A DNA stretch of 64,000 nucleotides from Deltaproteobacteria bacterium (GTDB lineage: Bacteria > Myxococcota_A > Polyangia > Polyangiales > Sandaracinaceae). The stretch is from assembly GCA_017303575.1 (NCBI GenBank), contig JAFLCL010000010.1, forward strand, positions 1 through 64,000, in the 5' to 3' direction. A model generated the notes under the pieces. That model did not search any database and was not told the DNA's origin. It worked only from the letters and a program-made list of their open reading frames with translations. The position numbers and the translations under genes were made by a program. This document shows positions 42,175 to 50,214 of this stretch, in pieces; the stretch's first letter is position 1; each line of letters begins with the position of its first letter.

Positions 42175-44517
42175 ATGCGCGTGTGGACGGGTGTGTGGAT
42201 CGCGAGCTCGCTCGCGTGGGTGGGCTGTGACGATCCTCCGCAGCCGTCGCCCGAGCCGACGTCGGCGAGTGAGCAGACGGCGACGCACGAGGTGACGTTC
42301 GACGAGCGTGTGGTGCCGCAGGTGCGGCCGGCGCACGTCGGACGCCTCGCGTGGCTGGACGCGGACACTGTCGTGGCCGCGCATGGGCCCATCGTCTACC
42401 AGTGGCATCCCGAGAGCGGTCGCGTGCTCGCCGTCGATCATCTCGCCGCCGCGAGCTCGCCCATCGTCGTGAGCTCGGCGGGGATGCTCTACGGCGCGGG
42501 CTTCTGGCGACACGAGACCGCGAGCTGGACGTCGCTCGGGACCGTGGACCCCTGGGCCACCACGCTCTCGCCGACCTTCGATCGCGTGGCGCTGCTCGAC
42601 AGCACGCACGGAGATCGTGCGCTCGTCGTGCGCGACCTCGACGGTGGTCACGAGCAGCGCGTCCCGATCGGCGAGGTGTCGATCGCGTTCTCTCCCGATG
42701 GCGCCTCGATCGCCACGTGCGGTCCCCGAGGCGTGGAGCTACGCGATGCACGCACGCTCGCGTGGCGCGCGGGCTGGCAAGGGCCCTCGGGCGCCTGCGC
42801 ATGGGGCCCCGCCGCGAGCCCGATCGTCAGCGTGTCCGAGGGCTCCGTCGTGCTCCTCGATCCCGACGGCCTGACGCCGATCGGTGATCCGATCACGCTC
42901 GCCGTACGCTCGGTCGGGATCGCGCGTGATGGTCGGCACGTGGCGCTCGGTGTCGGAGAAGCGCTCGCAGTCGAAGGCGATCGAGCGGGCGTGTCGATCC
43001 GCGAGGTCGCGAGCGGACGCGAGCTCGCGTTCGTCGAGATGCGCACGCCCACGGCGTTGGTGATCGAGGGCGATCGTGTCGCGTGGTCGGACGAGTCGTG
43101 GGGCGGTGTCGGTCGTGGAGGGATCCTCGACTTGGAGGGGCACGACGTGCTCGTGGCGCGCGACGGCTTCGACGCAGGACAGCTGAGCCCACGCGGCGAC
43201 GTGGTCGAGATCGCGGACGGCGAGGTCGTGGTGACCACCGTCGAGGGCTCGGAACGTCGATGGCTCGGCCCGCGCGACGCGAGCCTCGAGGTCGTCGATG
43301 ACCGGCTGCGCGCGCGCATCGGCCCCCATCCGTGGTTCGCGAGCTACGCCGTGGGTGTGTCCGGCGTGCCCACGGTGTTCGCGTCGATCGCCCTGCCTTC
43401 GTTCGAGACACGCGTCTTCGGCGCCTGCCCCACGCTGGCGTCCGATGGTCAGCAGCGCGGCGCCGCGCGGTCCTTCCCGCTCACCGGCGCCGACGGCGAG
43501 GGATGGGTCGGGCAAGGGTGCCTCGCGCGCGCGGACGGTACGAGCCGCGAGCTCGACGTCCAGCCTGTCGCTGCACGAGGGGGCCTGGTGGTGTCGACCT
43601 CGCCCAACACGATCTCGGTGTTGGGCCTCGATGGCGAGGTGCGTGCGACGCTCGCGCTCGATCGACGCGAGGTCTCGCCCTGCGCCACCGCCTCGTGCCG
43701 CGTGCCCTTCGAGATCGCGCCCGACGCGAGCACGATCGTCATGGCGCGAGGCAGCCTGCTCCGTGCGTTCGATGCGGGGACCGGTGCGCGACTGGGCCGC
43801 GCCAACGTCGCGGAGCGCACGCGTCAGCTGCTCTATCTCGGTGCGGATCGACTGGTGCACGTGGGCGAGGACGGCGTGCGCACGCTGTTCGCGATGCCCA
43901 CGCTCTCGCCGCTCGCGCGGTGGGAGGGGCCGCTCGATCGGGGACGCGATCCGCTCTTCGCGCTCGACGGTGGCGTGCTCGACGCGAGCCTCCTTCGATG
44001 GTCGCTGCGCGACCGCGAGGGCCGTGAGCTCGCCTCGCAGCCGGCAGGCGTGAACACGACGTCGATCCGCGCCCGTGGCGCGAGCATCGCCGTGCAGATC
44101 GACGACGAGACGCGGGTCTACGACGCGACCACGCTCGCCGTGATCGCGACCTTGCCTGCGCGGCTTCGAGGCGTCGGGCCGCGTGAGGTCTACACGTGCG
44201 CCGACGGCGTGATGGTGCGCCACGTGATCGAGGGCGCATCGGTGCTGGCGCACCCGACGACCGCGCCCTGCGGAGACGGCCTGTACCTCGAAGGAGGCTG
44301 GCTGATGGTGCACGCAGCGGACGGCGATCACCTCGTCGCGCCCGGGGGTCGTCACGCCCGCGTCGTCGCTGGGCTCGAGGGCGACACGCTGCGCGTCGCT
44401 CTGCTCGACGACGAGGGCGCGCACGGAGATGCGCTGCTCGCGCTCGCGCCGTCGCGCGCGCCGGAGGCGCAGCGCGCGCCGGCGCAGGTCGGAGATCTCG
44501 CGTCCTGGTCGCGCTGA
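42175..44517 (+). CDS. WD40/PQQ-like propeller lipoprotein
   Basis: This is a 780-aa predicted lipoprotein with lipobox SLAWVGCDD and a Pro/Ser/Glu spacer. The whole remainder is beta-rich, with repeating blades such as VSIAFSPDGASIATCGPRG, VGIARDGRHVALGVG and EIAPDASTIVMARGS. This fits two propellers of WD40 or quinoprotein type. No cofactor-binding residues can be recognised. ATG at 42175 is chosen over a TTG at 42139 because it starts directly at the signal peptide. It converges on the next lipoprotein gene with a gap of about ten bases. Confidence 0.6.
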   Translation: MRVWTGVWIASSLAWVGCDDPPQPSPEPTSASEQTATHEVTFDERVVPQVRPAHVGRLAWLDADTVVAAHGPIVYQWHPESGRVLAVDHLAAASSPIVVSSAGMLYGAGFWRHETASWTSLGTVDPWATTLSPTFDRVALLDSTHGDRALVVRDLDGGHEQRVPIGEVSIAFSPDGASIATCGPRGVELRDARTLAWRAGWQGPSGACAWGPAASPIVSVSEGSVVLLDPDGLTPIGDPITLAVRSVGIARDGRHVALGVGEALAVEGDRAGVSIREVASGRELAFVEMRTPTALVIEGDRVAWSDESWGGVGRGGILDLEGHDVLVARDGFDAGQLSPRGDVVEIADGEVVVTTVEGSERRWLGPRDASLEVVDDRLRARIGPHPWFASYAVGVSGVPTVFASIALPSFETRVFGACPTLASDGQQRGAARSFPLTGADGEGWVGQGCLARADGTSRELDVQPVAARGGLVVSTSPNTISVLGLDGEVRATLALDRREVSPCATASCRVPFEIAPDASTIVMARGSLLRAFDAGTGARLGRANVAERTRQLLYLGADRLVHVGEDGVRTLFAMPTLSPLARWEGPLDRGRDPLFALDGGVLDASLLRWSLRDREGRELASQPAGVNTTSIRARGASIAVQIDDETRVYDATTLAVIATLPARLRGVGPREVYTCADGVMVRHVIEGASVLAHPTTAPCGDGLYLEGGWLMVHAADGDHLVAPGGRHARVVAGLEGDTLRVALLDDEGAHGDALLALAPSRAPEAQRAPAQVGDLASWSR

Positions 44518-44527
44518 GGGAGGACGA

Positions 44528-45220
44528 TCAACCGCCGCGGGGGCAGGGCATGTCGTTCGAAGCGACGAGCCGCACGGTCTGGGTTCCGAGGCCCTCGACG
44601 GTGACCTCGAGCGTGACGTCGCGCTCTCCCGGCAGAGGGCACAGCGGGAGGATCTCGTACACTCGCAGCGTGCTCCCGCAGCGCAGGCGTAGGCGCTTGT
44701 CGCCATCTGCGCTCATGCCCTCGGTCGTGACGCGCGCCGTCGCGTGGATGCACGTGGGGGTCGCGTCCACGCCTTCGAGGCGCACGCGGTAGGGCACCAT
44801 CGCGCCGCCCTGCGGGCCGATCACGAGATCCACGGCCTGCCCGTCCACGTAAGGGTCGGCGCCCGCAGCGTCCGGTGTGATGACGAAGCGTGCGCCCGCC
44901 TCGAAGCTGGTCGCGGGCGTGCGACAGAGCTCGGCGAGCACCGGTGGAGCGCCGAGACACATCGAGGCCACGAAGGTCCACTGCCCGTCCTGACACTCGT
45001 ACGTGTCCGCGAACGGCGGGCCGCCGCAGGTGAAGTAGTCGCAACGAAGCGTCCCAGCGCATGGGCCACCCGCGAGCGGTGGCTCCTCGGGACAGACCGA
45101 GTCGATGTCGCAGCGCTCGGGCGGTGCATCGGTCCCGGCGTCGGTCCCCGCGCCCACGTTGCCGCACGCGACGAGCGTCGTGGCGATCAGGAGGAACGGA
45201 GCGATGCGGGCGATGTGCAT
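44528..45220 (-). CDS. Cys-containing lipoprotein of unknown function
   Basis: This is a 230-aa predicted lipoprotein with lipobox TTLVACGN. AGGAGG lies just before the ATG at 45220. Its Cys pairs (RCDIDSVC, PCAGTLRCDYFTC) resemble small disulfide modules, followed by a beta-sandwich-like C-terminal region ending PCPRGG. The first half has the GGPCAGTLRC / YECQDGQW pattern seen in many myxobacterial secreted proteins. No family or enzymatic function is recognised. It is preceded by an unusually long intergenic region with hairpins and a dispersed repeat. Confidence 0.58.
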   Translation of the reverse strand: MHIARIAPFLLIATTLVACGNVGAGTDAGTDAPPERCDIDSVCPEEPPLAGGPCAGTLRCDYFTCGGPPFADTYECQDGQWTFVASMCLGAPPVLAELCRTPATSFEAGARFVITPDAAGADPYVDGQAVDLVIGPQGGAMVPYRVRLEGVDATPTCIHATARVTTEGMSADGDKRLRLRCGSTLRVYEILPLCPLPGERDVTLEVTVEGLGTQTVRLVASNDMPCPRGG

Positions 45221-45283
45221 GAAGCCTCCTAAGAACAGAGAGAGCGAGAAAGAATCCCCCGCTTCGAGTCGGGCCGCGGCGGA

Positions 45284-45427
45284 GGGGGGTCCGATGCTCA
45301 AACATCCTCGGCCTTCGGCCTGCGGAACTCGCCCTGGACCCCCCACCACCGCGTCCCTTCAGGTCGTGAATCGATTGTTTCTCGGTCTCAGAGGTCGCTC
45401 GACCCAGACAACTCAGAGACCGAGAAA
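45284..45427. repeat. Inverted repeats in the 3' flank of pyruvate kinase
   Basis: This is part of the 349-base gene-free stretch at 45221-45569. GGGGGGTCC (45284-45292) pairs with GGACCCCCC (45336-45344) around an inner GGCC/GGCC hairpin (45310-45320). Further on, TTTCTCGGTCTC (45378-45389) and GAGACCGAGAAA (45416-45427) form a perfect 12-base inverted repeat with a 26-base spacer. They probably act as a transcription stop for the minus-strand pyruvate kinase gene, together with the dispersed repeat at 45447-45569. No open frame of interest was seen here. Confidence 0.6.
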
Positions 45428-45446
45428 GTCTCGAGACGCCGCTCTC

Positions 45447-45569
45447 GGGGGGCCAGCCGGCGGGGGCGAAGCCCCCTTGAGGCGCGAGGGATGGAGGAGC
45501 GAAGCGACGAAGGACCGATGGGGGTGCGGGGGTCGGGCCCCCGCATCGAGCGCCGGAGGCGCGGGAAAC
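45447..45569 (-). repeat. Dispersed structured repeat, copy A, abutting the pyruvate kinase stop codon
   Basis: This element of about 122 bp is nearly identical to 63160-63280. It contains three small hairpins, including GGGGGCGAAGCCCCC, GCGGGGGTCGGGCCCCCGC and a CGCC/GGCG stem. Read on the minus strand it starts directly after the stop of pyruvate kinase. The first stem is one pair longer than in copy B, with G and C gained together, which suggests that base pairing is selected. Confidence 0.85.
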
Positions 45570-46976
45570 TCAGAGCCGGTGGAGCTTGATGGTGTTGGTG
45601 CCCGCGGAGAGCGGCCACCCGATCACGAGCGCGAACTCGTCGCCCTTCTGACAGATCTTCTCGCGCACGAGCAGCGAGGTCGCGAGACGCAGCGTCTCCT
45701 CGAGATCCTCGGGCGGCAGATCGACGCGCGGCACGACGCCCCACTCGAGCGCGAGGCGCGACGCGACCTCGGGGCGAGAGGTGATCGCGATGACGGGCGC
45801 GCGCGGGCGGTTCTCGCTGAGGATGCGCGCGGTGCGTCCGTCGCGCGTGAAGGTGACGATCGCCTTGAGCGAGACGAGGTAGCTCATGCGCGCTGCGGCC
45901 GTGGCAGCGGCGTTGGTGAAGCCCCAGCTCTCGGGCAGCGGCGGCAGGTCTGCTGCGCCCTTGGCGGTCTTGAAGTGCTCACGTTCCACCTCCTTCGAGA
46001 TGGCGTCCATCATCTGCACCGACTCGATCGGGTACTTGCCGCTCGCGGTCTCGCCCGAGAGCATGATCGCGTCGGTGCCGTCGAGGACGGCGTTCGCGAC
46101 GTCGGCCGCCTCGGCGCGCGTGGGCCGCGGGTTCCTGATCATCGAGTCGAGCATCTGCGTCGCGGTGATGACGAGCTTTCCGCGCGCGTTCACCTCGCGG
46201 ATGATCCGCTTCTGGATGAGCGGCACGAACTCTGCGCCCACCTCGACGCCGAGATCGCCGCGCGCGACCATCGCGCCGCCGTCGGCAGCGTCGAGGATCG
46301 ACGCGAGGTTGTCGATCGCCTCGGGCTTCTCGATCTTCGCGATGATGGGCGTGCCGCGCGCGATCGCCTTGGCCTCTTCGATGTCCTCGGCGCGCCGTAC
46401 GAACGAGAGCGCGAGGTAGTCGACCGCGAGCGTGTTCACCGCGAAGAGCAGGTCCTCGCGATCCTTGAGCGTGAGCGCGGGGGTCGAGAGCTTCGCGCCC
46501 GGGACGTTGAGGCCCTTCTTGTCGCTGAGCTCGCCGCCGATCTCGACCTCGGTGATCACGTCGGTCGCGTTCGTCTCCACGACGCGCAGCCGGAGGAGGC
46601 CATCGTCGAGGAGGATGATCGTGCCCGGTGTGACGTCCTCGGGCAGAGGCGCGTAGGTCTGGCTCACGATCGTGTGGTCGCCCGGGATGTCGCGATTGGT
46701 GAGCGTGAAGCGCTGCCCGACGACCAGCTCGATCGGTCCCTTGGGGAACTTGCCGACGCGCATCTTCGGGCCGCAGAGATCGGCGAGGATCGCGATCGGA
46801 CGGCCCGCCTTGGCGCCCGCCTCGCGCACCAGCTTGGCCGCGGCCGCGTGGCTCTCGTGGCTGCCGTGCGAGAAGTTCAGGCGCGCGCAGTCCATGCCTG
46901 CGGCGACGAGCTTGCTCATCATCTCGGGGTTGGTGACCGCAGGCCCGAGCGTACAGACGATCTTGACGCGTCTCAT
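45570..46976 (-). CDS. pyk: Pyruvate kinase
   Basis: This 468-aa glycolytic enzyme converts phosphoenolpyruvate and ADP to pyruvate and ATP. The N-terminal RRVKIVCTLGPA and the Arg/Asn/Ser segment ARLNFSHGSH match the family. AKIEKPEAI holds the catalytic Lys, and MVARGDLGVE and ITATQMLDSM form the metal/PEP site. SGETASGKYP precedes the C-terminal regulatory domain. Its length is normal. ATG at 46976 begins exactly at the first strand; longer frames are spurious. The gene ends directly at a dispersed repeat that probably helps transcription termination. Confidence 0.95.
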   Translation of the reverse strand: MRRVKIVCTLGPAVTNPEMMSKLVAAGMDCARLNFSHGSHESHAAAAKLVREAGAKAGRPIAILADLCGPKMRVGKFPKGPIELVVGQRFTLTNRDIPGDHTIVSQTYAPLPEDVTPGTIILLDDGLLRLRVVETNATDVITEVEIGGELSDKKGLNVPGAKLSTPALTLKDREDLLFAVNTLAVDYLALSFVRRAEDIEEAKAIARGTPIIAKIEKPEAIDNLASILDAADGGAMVARGDLGVEVGAEFVPLIQKRIIREVNARGKLVITATQMLDSMIRNPRPTRAEAADVANAVLDGTDAIMLSGETASGKYPIESVQMMDAISKEVEREHFKTAKGAADLPPLPESWGFTNAAATAAARMSYLVSLKAIVTFTRDGRTARILSENRPRAPVIAITSRPEVASRLALEWGVVPRVDLPPEDLEETLRLATSLLVREKICQKGDEFALVIGWPLSAGTNTIKLHRL

Positions 46977-47081
46977 GGCGAGGGTTCTACCGCGACTCGC
47001 CGACGAGGCGTGAGCCTCGCGCATGACGCGCTGCATCGAGCCCGGCCTGGCGCGAGCGCGTGAGGTAGACTCGCCGTCACG

Positions 47082-47312
47082 ATGTCCGTACGCACCACGA
47101 ACGCGACCCAGCGCCTCGACATGATGCTCACCCAGGCCGAGCGCTTCCTCTCGCAGGGCCTCAAGGGCGAGGCGATCGCGCGCGCCAAGCAGGTCCTCGT
47201 GCACGTCGATCGAGAGCTCGAGGCTCAAGGCATCGAGGCCAACCCCGCGATCGAGACGCGTCGCATGCTCGCGCGCCGCTTCCTCGAGGAGCACGGCGCT
47301 CGGTCGGTCTGA
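47082..47312 (+). CDS. Small helical protein of unknown function
   Basis: This is a 76-aa soluble protein made of amphipathic helices. The core AERFLSQGLKGEAIARAKQVL looks like a single TPR-like hairpin, followed by NPAIETRRMLARRFLEE. No family is recognised. It is divergent from pyruvate kinase, with about 105 bp between starts. A secreted-protein gene begins (GTG) two bases after its stop, so the two are likely one transcript. Confidence 0.55.
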   Translation: MSVRTTNATQRLDMMLTQAERFLSQGLKGEAIARAKQVLVHVDRELEAQGIEANPAIETRRMLARRFLEEHGARSV

Positions 47313-47314
47313 TC

Positions 47315-48337
47315 GTGTCCGATCGGGTCGAGCATTCGCCTCGAGCACGCGCGACGGTCGCATCGCTCGCGACGATGCTCGCGGTCGGCACCACGATCGG
47401 CGCGCTCGCGCAGGAGGCCGAGGGCACGCGCGTCGAGGTGTCGACGGATAGCCGGGCGCTGTCGGAGCGTCGCGTCGCCATGCCGCTGGGCGCACCGCTC
47501 GCACTGCGCACCGGCTTCGTGCCCGACCCGATCGTGTTCCGCGGCGACCTCGCGCCCTCGATGCAGCTCGCGCGGCTCGCGCCGGACTGCGTGGGGCTCT
47601 CGAGCGAGGAGCCCACGCAGCGGATCCGCATGGAGACGCGCTTCGGCTTCCTCCGCGTGTTCGCGACGGGGGTGGCCGATCTCACGCTCGCAGTGCGGAG
47701 CGGCCAGACCGTGCTCTGCAGCGACGATCGCTTCGGTCATCACCCCGCGATCGAGGGCCACTTCGATCCGGGCGAGCTCGCGATCTGGGTCGGCGTGGAT
47801 GGCGCGGTCGCCGACGATGCGGCGCGCCACTTCGAGCTCGAGATCACCGAGACGCGCAGCATTCGTCCGGGCGTGCGTCGAGGTGAAGAGGGCGAGCGCC
47901 TCTCGATGGCGATCGAGGCGGGCCTCGAGACGCAGCCCGAGACCGGCTCGCAGGGCGACCTCCGCCTGCGCCGCGGCTTCCTCCCCGATCCGCGCTTCCT
48001 CGAGGGCACGCTGACGCCCGACGAAGACCCGGTCGACGTCGCCGGCCTCGGCGCCACGTGTCGTGGCTACGTCACTGCGCGTCCCTCGCACGTGCTGACG
48101 CTGCAGGACGAGCTCGACTTCTTCCAGATCTACGTCGCGGAGGCGACCGAGAGCACCACGCTGGTGGTGGTCGCGCCCGACGAGACCGTGCAGTGCGACG
48201 CCTCCGAGGGCGATCACCCCAACATCACGCGCGTGCTCTGGCCTGCGGGCGCATACCGCATCTGGGTCGGCGCTCACCGCACCGACGCCTCGTTCCCCTA
48301 CCGCCTCGGGCTCAGTGAGATCCGCCGCGTCCGCTGA
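47315..48337 (+). CDS. Secreted protein with two duplicated beta-sandwich modules
   Basis: This is a 340-aa protein with a signal-like hydrophobic N-terminus (ending GALAQ). It contains two homologous halves: LRTGFVPDPIVFRGDL... and LRRGFLPDPRFLEGTL... each open a module of about 120 residues. Each ends with a Cys-containing strand and an IWVGV/IWVGA turn. The module resembles a domain of unknown role found in secreted bacterial proteins beside proteases. No catalytic residues are present. The start is GTG, two bases after the preceding small gene. A strong hairpin follows the stop codon. Confidence 0.6.
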   Translation: MSDRVEHSPRARATVASLATMLAVGTTIGALAQEAEGTRVEVSTDSRALSERRVAMPLGAPLALRTGFVPDPIVFRGDLAPSMQLARLAPDCVGLSSEEPTQRIRMETRFGFLRVFATGVADLTLAVRSGQTVLCSDDRFGHHPAIEGHFDPGELAIWVGVDGAVADDAARHFELEITETRSIRPGVRRGEEGERLSMAIEAGLETQPETGSQGDLRLRRGFLPDPRFLEGTLTPDEDPVDVAGLGATCRGYVTARPSHVLTLQDELDFFQIYVAEATESTTLVVVAPDETVQCDASEGDHPNITRVLWPAGAYRIWVGAHRTDASFPYRLGLSEIRRVR

Positions 48338-48359
48338 CGGCGCCGATCGCTCGGCGCCG
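48338..48359. terminator. GC-rich hairpin between convergent genes
   Basis: CGGCGCCGA (48338-48346) and TCGGCGCCG (48351-48359) form a perfect nine-pair stem with a TCGC loop. It begins at the base after the stop codon of the secreted-protein gene and lies 37 bases from the stop of the convergent infA. There is no T-run; it could serve transcription from both sides. Confidence 0.6.
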
Positions 48360-48396
48360 CATCGTCAGCCGCCCTTCGCGAGCGGTGCGGCGCAGA

Positions 48397-48660
48397 TCAC
48401 TTCGCGCGGTAGACGATCATGCCGTGCGTGAGGTCGTACGGCGAGAGCGCCACCGTCACGCGATCGCCGAGGATCACGCGGATGCGGTACTTGCGCATGC
48501 GGCCGCAGAGCTGCGCGCGCACGACCGCGCCCGCGTCCGTCTTCACCTCGAACTGTCCGCCTGCGAACACGTTCGTGATCACGCCGTCGAGCTTGACGTG
48601 ATCATCACGCTCGCTCGTCTCGTCGTAGTACTCGTCCTGATTTCTACGCCTTCTCGCCAC
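48397..48660 (-). CDS. infA: Translation initiation factor IF-1, N-terminally extended
   Basis: This is an 87-aa S1/OB-fold protein that binds the ribosomal A site during initiation. The body KLDGVITNVFAGGQFEVK, GRMRKYRIRVILGDRVTV and the closing LSPYDLTHGMIVYR match IF-1 closely. GTG at 48660 is chosen because GGAGG stands four to five bases upstream; an ATG 13 codons earlier lacks this. The protein has about 18 more residues at its N-terminus than the usual 71-72 aa IF-1, beginning with ARRRRNQDEYYDETSERD. This basic then acidic extension is likely disordered. Confidence 0.9.
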   Translation of the reverse strand: MARRRRNQDEYYDETSERDDHVKLDGVITNVFAGGQFEVKTDAGAVVRAQLCGRMRKYRIRVILGDRVTVALSPYDLTHGMIVYRAK

Positions 48661-48787
48661 ACGACCTCCGGTCTCGGACCCACGTAGCCCGGTCCGCACC
48701 GAGCAAGTCCAAACGAATGGCCGGCCCTTGTAGTGCGGGAGACGCGCCGTGGCAATGGAACGCCCTCGTCGTCGGGGCGGGACGCCG

Positions 48788-49552
48788 TCAACGCTCCGAC
48801 GGTAGGAGGGCCCGGCGCGCCCGCTGCGGGTCGTTGGTGATGATGCCGTCCACGCCGTGAGAGGCCAGGATCCGCAGGCGTTCTTCGTCGTCGACGGTCC
48901 ACACGTTCACGAACAATCCGCGCTGCTTCCATGATGCGACCGAGGCGCGGTCGGCCAGCCGGTACTGCGGGTGGACCCCATCGGGGCGGATCGCGCGGAC
49001 GAGCGCCGCGGCGCGGTAGCGGCCGGTGTTCTCGCCATCGAAGAGGAAGCCGGTGGGCACGTGCGCGGGCGCGGCCTGGATGGCGAGGAGGATCTCGGGG
49101 CGGAACGAGGAGACGATCACGAGCGCGCGCTCCGCCTCCGATCGACGCGCCAAGAGGGCCGAGACGCTGCGCGCGAGGCGCAGGCGATCGGGCACGTCAC
49201 CTTTGATCTCCACGTTGAGGCGGAGGCCGGCGCCCACGATGCGATCGATGGCCGTGTCGAGCGTGGGGATGCCTCGGCTCGTGCGGTCTGCACCGTCGAC
49301 GAGCTCCACCGCGGCGAGCTCCTCGGCGCTCATCTCCGCCACCACGCCGCTCCGGCGAGCGACGCGATCGAGCGTCGGATCGTGGGCCACCACGACCGTG
49401 CCGCACCGCGCCCCGCGCACGTCGAGCTCGACGCCGTCGGCGCGATCCTCGATCGCACGGACGAAGGCAGCGTCGCTGTTCTCGGGGGCGAGCGCGCTCG
49501 CGCCGCGGTGTGCCCAGAGCGCGGGGAGGGTGACACCGGAGGGCAGGCTCAT
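48788..49552 (-). CDS. Glycerophosphodiester phosphodiesterase
   Basis: This is a 254-aa TIM-barrel GDPD-family enzyme. WAHRGASALAPENS contains the catalytic His-Arg and the metal ligand Glu-Asn. VELDVRG and VVVAHDPTLDRV supply the Glu, Asp and second His, and LNVEIKGD the later metal-binding Glu. It hydrolyses glycerophosphodiesters to glycerol-3-phosphate and an alcohol. No signal peptide is present, so it is cytoplasmic. ATG at 49552 starts the barrel. It lies upstream of infA on the same strand with about 127 bp between, so a shared transcript is possible but not required. Confidence 0.88.
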   Translation of the reverse strand: MSLPSGVTLPALWAHRGASALAPENSDAAFVRAIEDRADGVELDVRGARCGTVVVAHDPTLDRVARRSGVVAEMSAEELAAVELVDGADRTSRGIPTLDTAIDRIVGAGLRLNVEIKGDVPDRLRLARSVSALLARRSEAERALVIVSSFRPEILLAIQAAPAHVPTGFLFDGENTGRYRAAALVRAIRPDGVHPQYRLADRASVASWKQRGLFVNVWTVDDEERLRILASHGVDGIITNDPQRARRALLPSER

Positions 49553-49655
49553 GGCGGTCCGAGACGGTGACACAAAACGTTGCGGAATCCCCCATGGACG
49601 CGGCGCGTCATCCACCCCATCCTCACCTTCCTGCCTCGCGCCAGGAGCGACGACC

Positions 49656-50156
49656 ATGCACGCTGCACCGCCTCGACTGCATCCGTGGGCCCCCGTGATC
49701 GTCGGGGCCGCGATCGCCTGCGCCGCCAGCATCACGCCGATCCGCGCGCAGGACGCCACACCTCCGCCGACGACCGCGACGCCCACGGGACCGCGGCTCG
49801 AGCTCGTGGTCGAGGGGCTACGCGGAGAGGGCCACGTGCGCGCGGGCGCCTACGCCGACGCTGGGAGCTGGCTGGGACAGCACGCCGCATCGAACTGCAT
49901 CTCGCCCGTGCGCGACGGCCGATCGCGCTGCGTCTTCACGCTCCCGCGCCCAGGCACCTACGCGATCGGCCTCTACCACGACGCCGACGACGACCGTCAG
50001 CTCGACACTGGCGTGTTCGGCATCCCGACCGAGGGCTACGGCTTCTCGCGAAACGTCGGCGGCGGGCTCTCCGCGCCGAGCTTCGCCTCGGCGGCGCTCG
50101 AGGTGACGGCCGACGTGCTCGTACGGACCGTCGTGCGCATTCGCTACGGCCTTTGA
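49656..50156 (+). CDS. Secreted DUF2141-like protein
   Basis: This 166-aa protein has a signal peptide (about 1-31, ending IRA-Q). The mature part fits the DUF2141 pattern: a beta-sandwich with CVFTLPRPGTYAIGLYHDADDD and then TGVFGIPTEGYGFSRN. In this family the same segment reads like YA...HDeNgNgkLDtn.fGiPkEgyGFSnn. The biochemical role of the family is unknown. It is divergent from the phosphodiesterase gene. A zinc-ribbon membrane protein gene follows after 58 bp. Confidence 0.75.
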   Translation: MHAAPPRLHPWAPVIVGAAIACAASITPIRAQDATPPPTTATPTGPRLELVVEGLRGEGHVRAGAYADAGSWLGQHAASNCISPVRDGRSRCVFTLPRPGTYAIGLYHDADDDRQLDTGVFGIPTEGYGFSRNVGGGLSAPSFASAALEVTADVLVRTVVRIRYGL

Positions 50157-50214
50157 TTCGCTTGCTGGCAGGGGATGGCCGTGCTCCCTTCGCCGTCCCG
50201 TAGCCGGAGACAGC

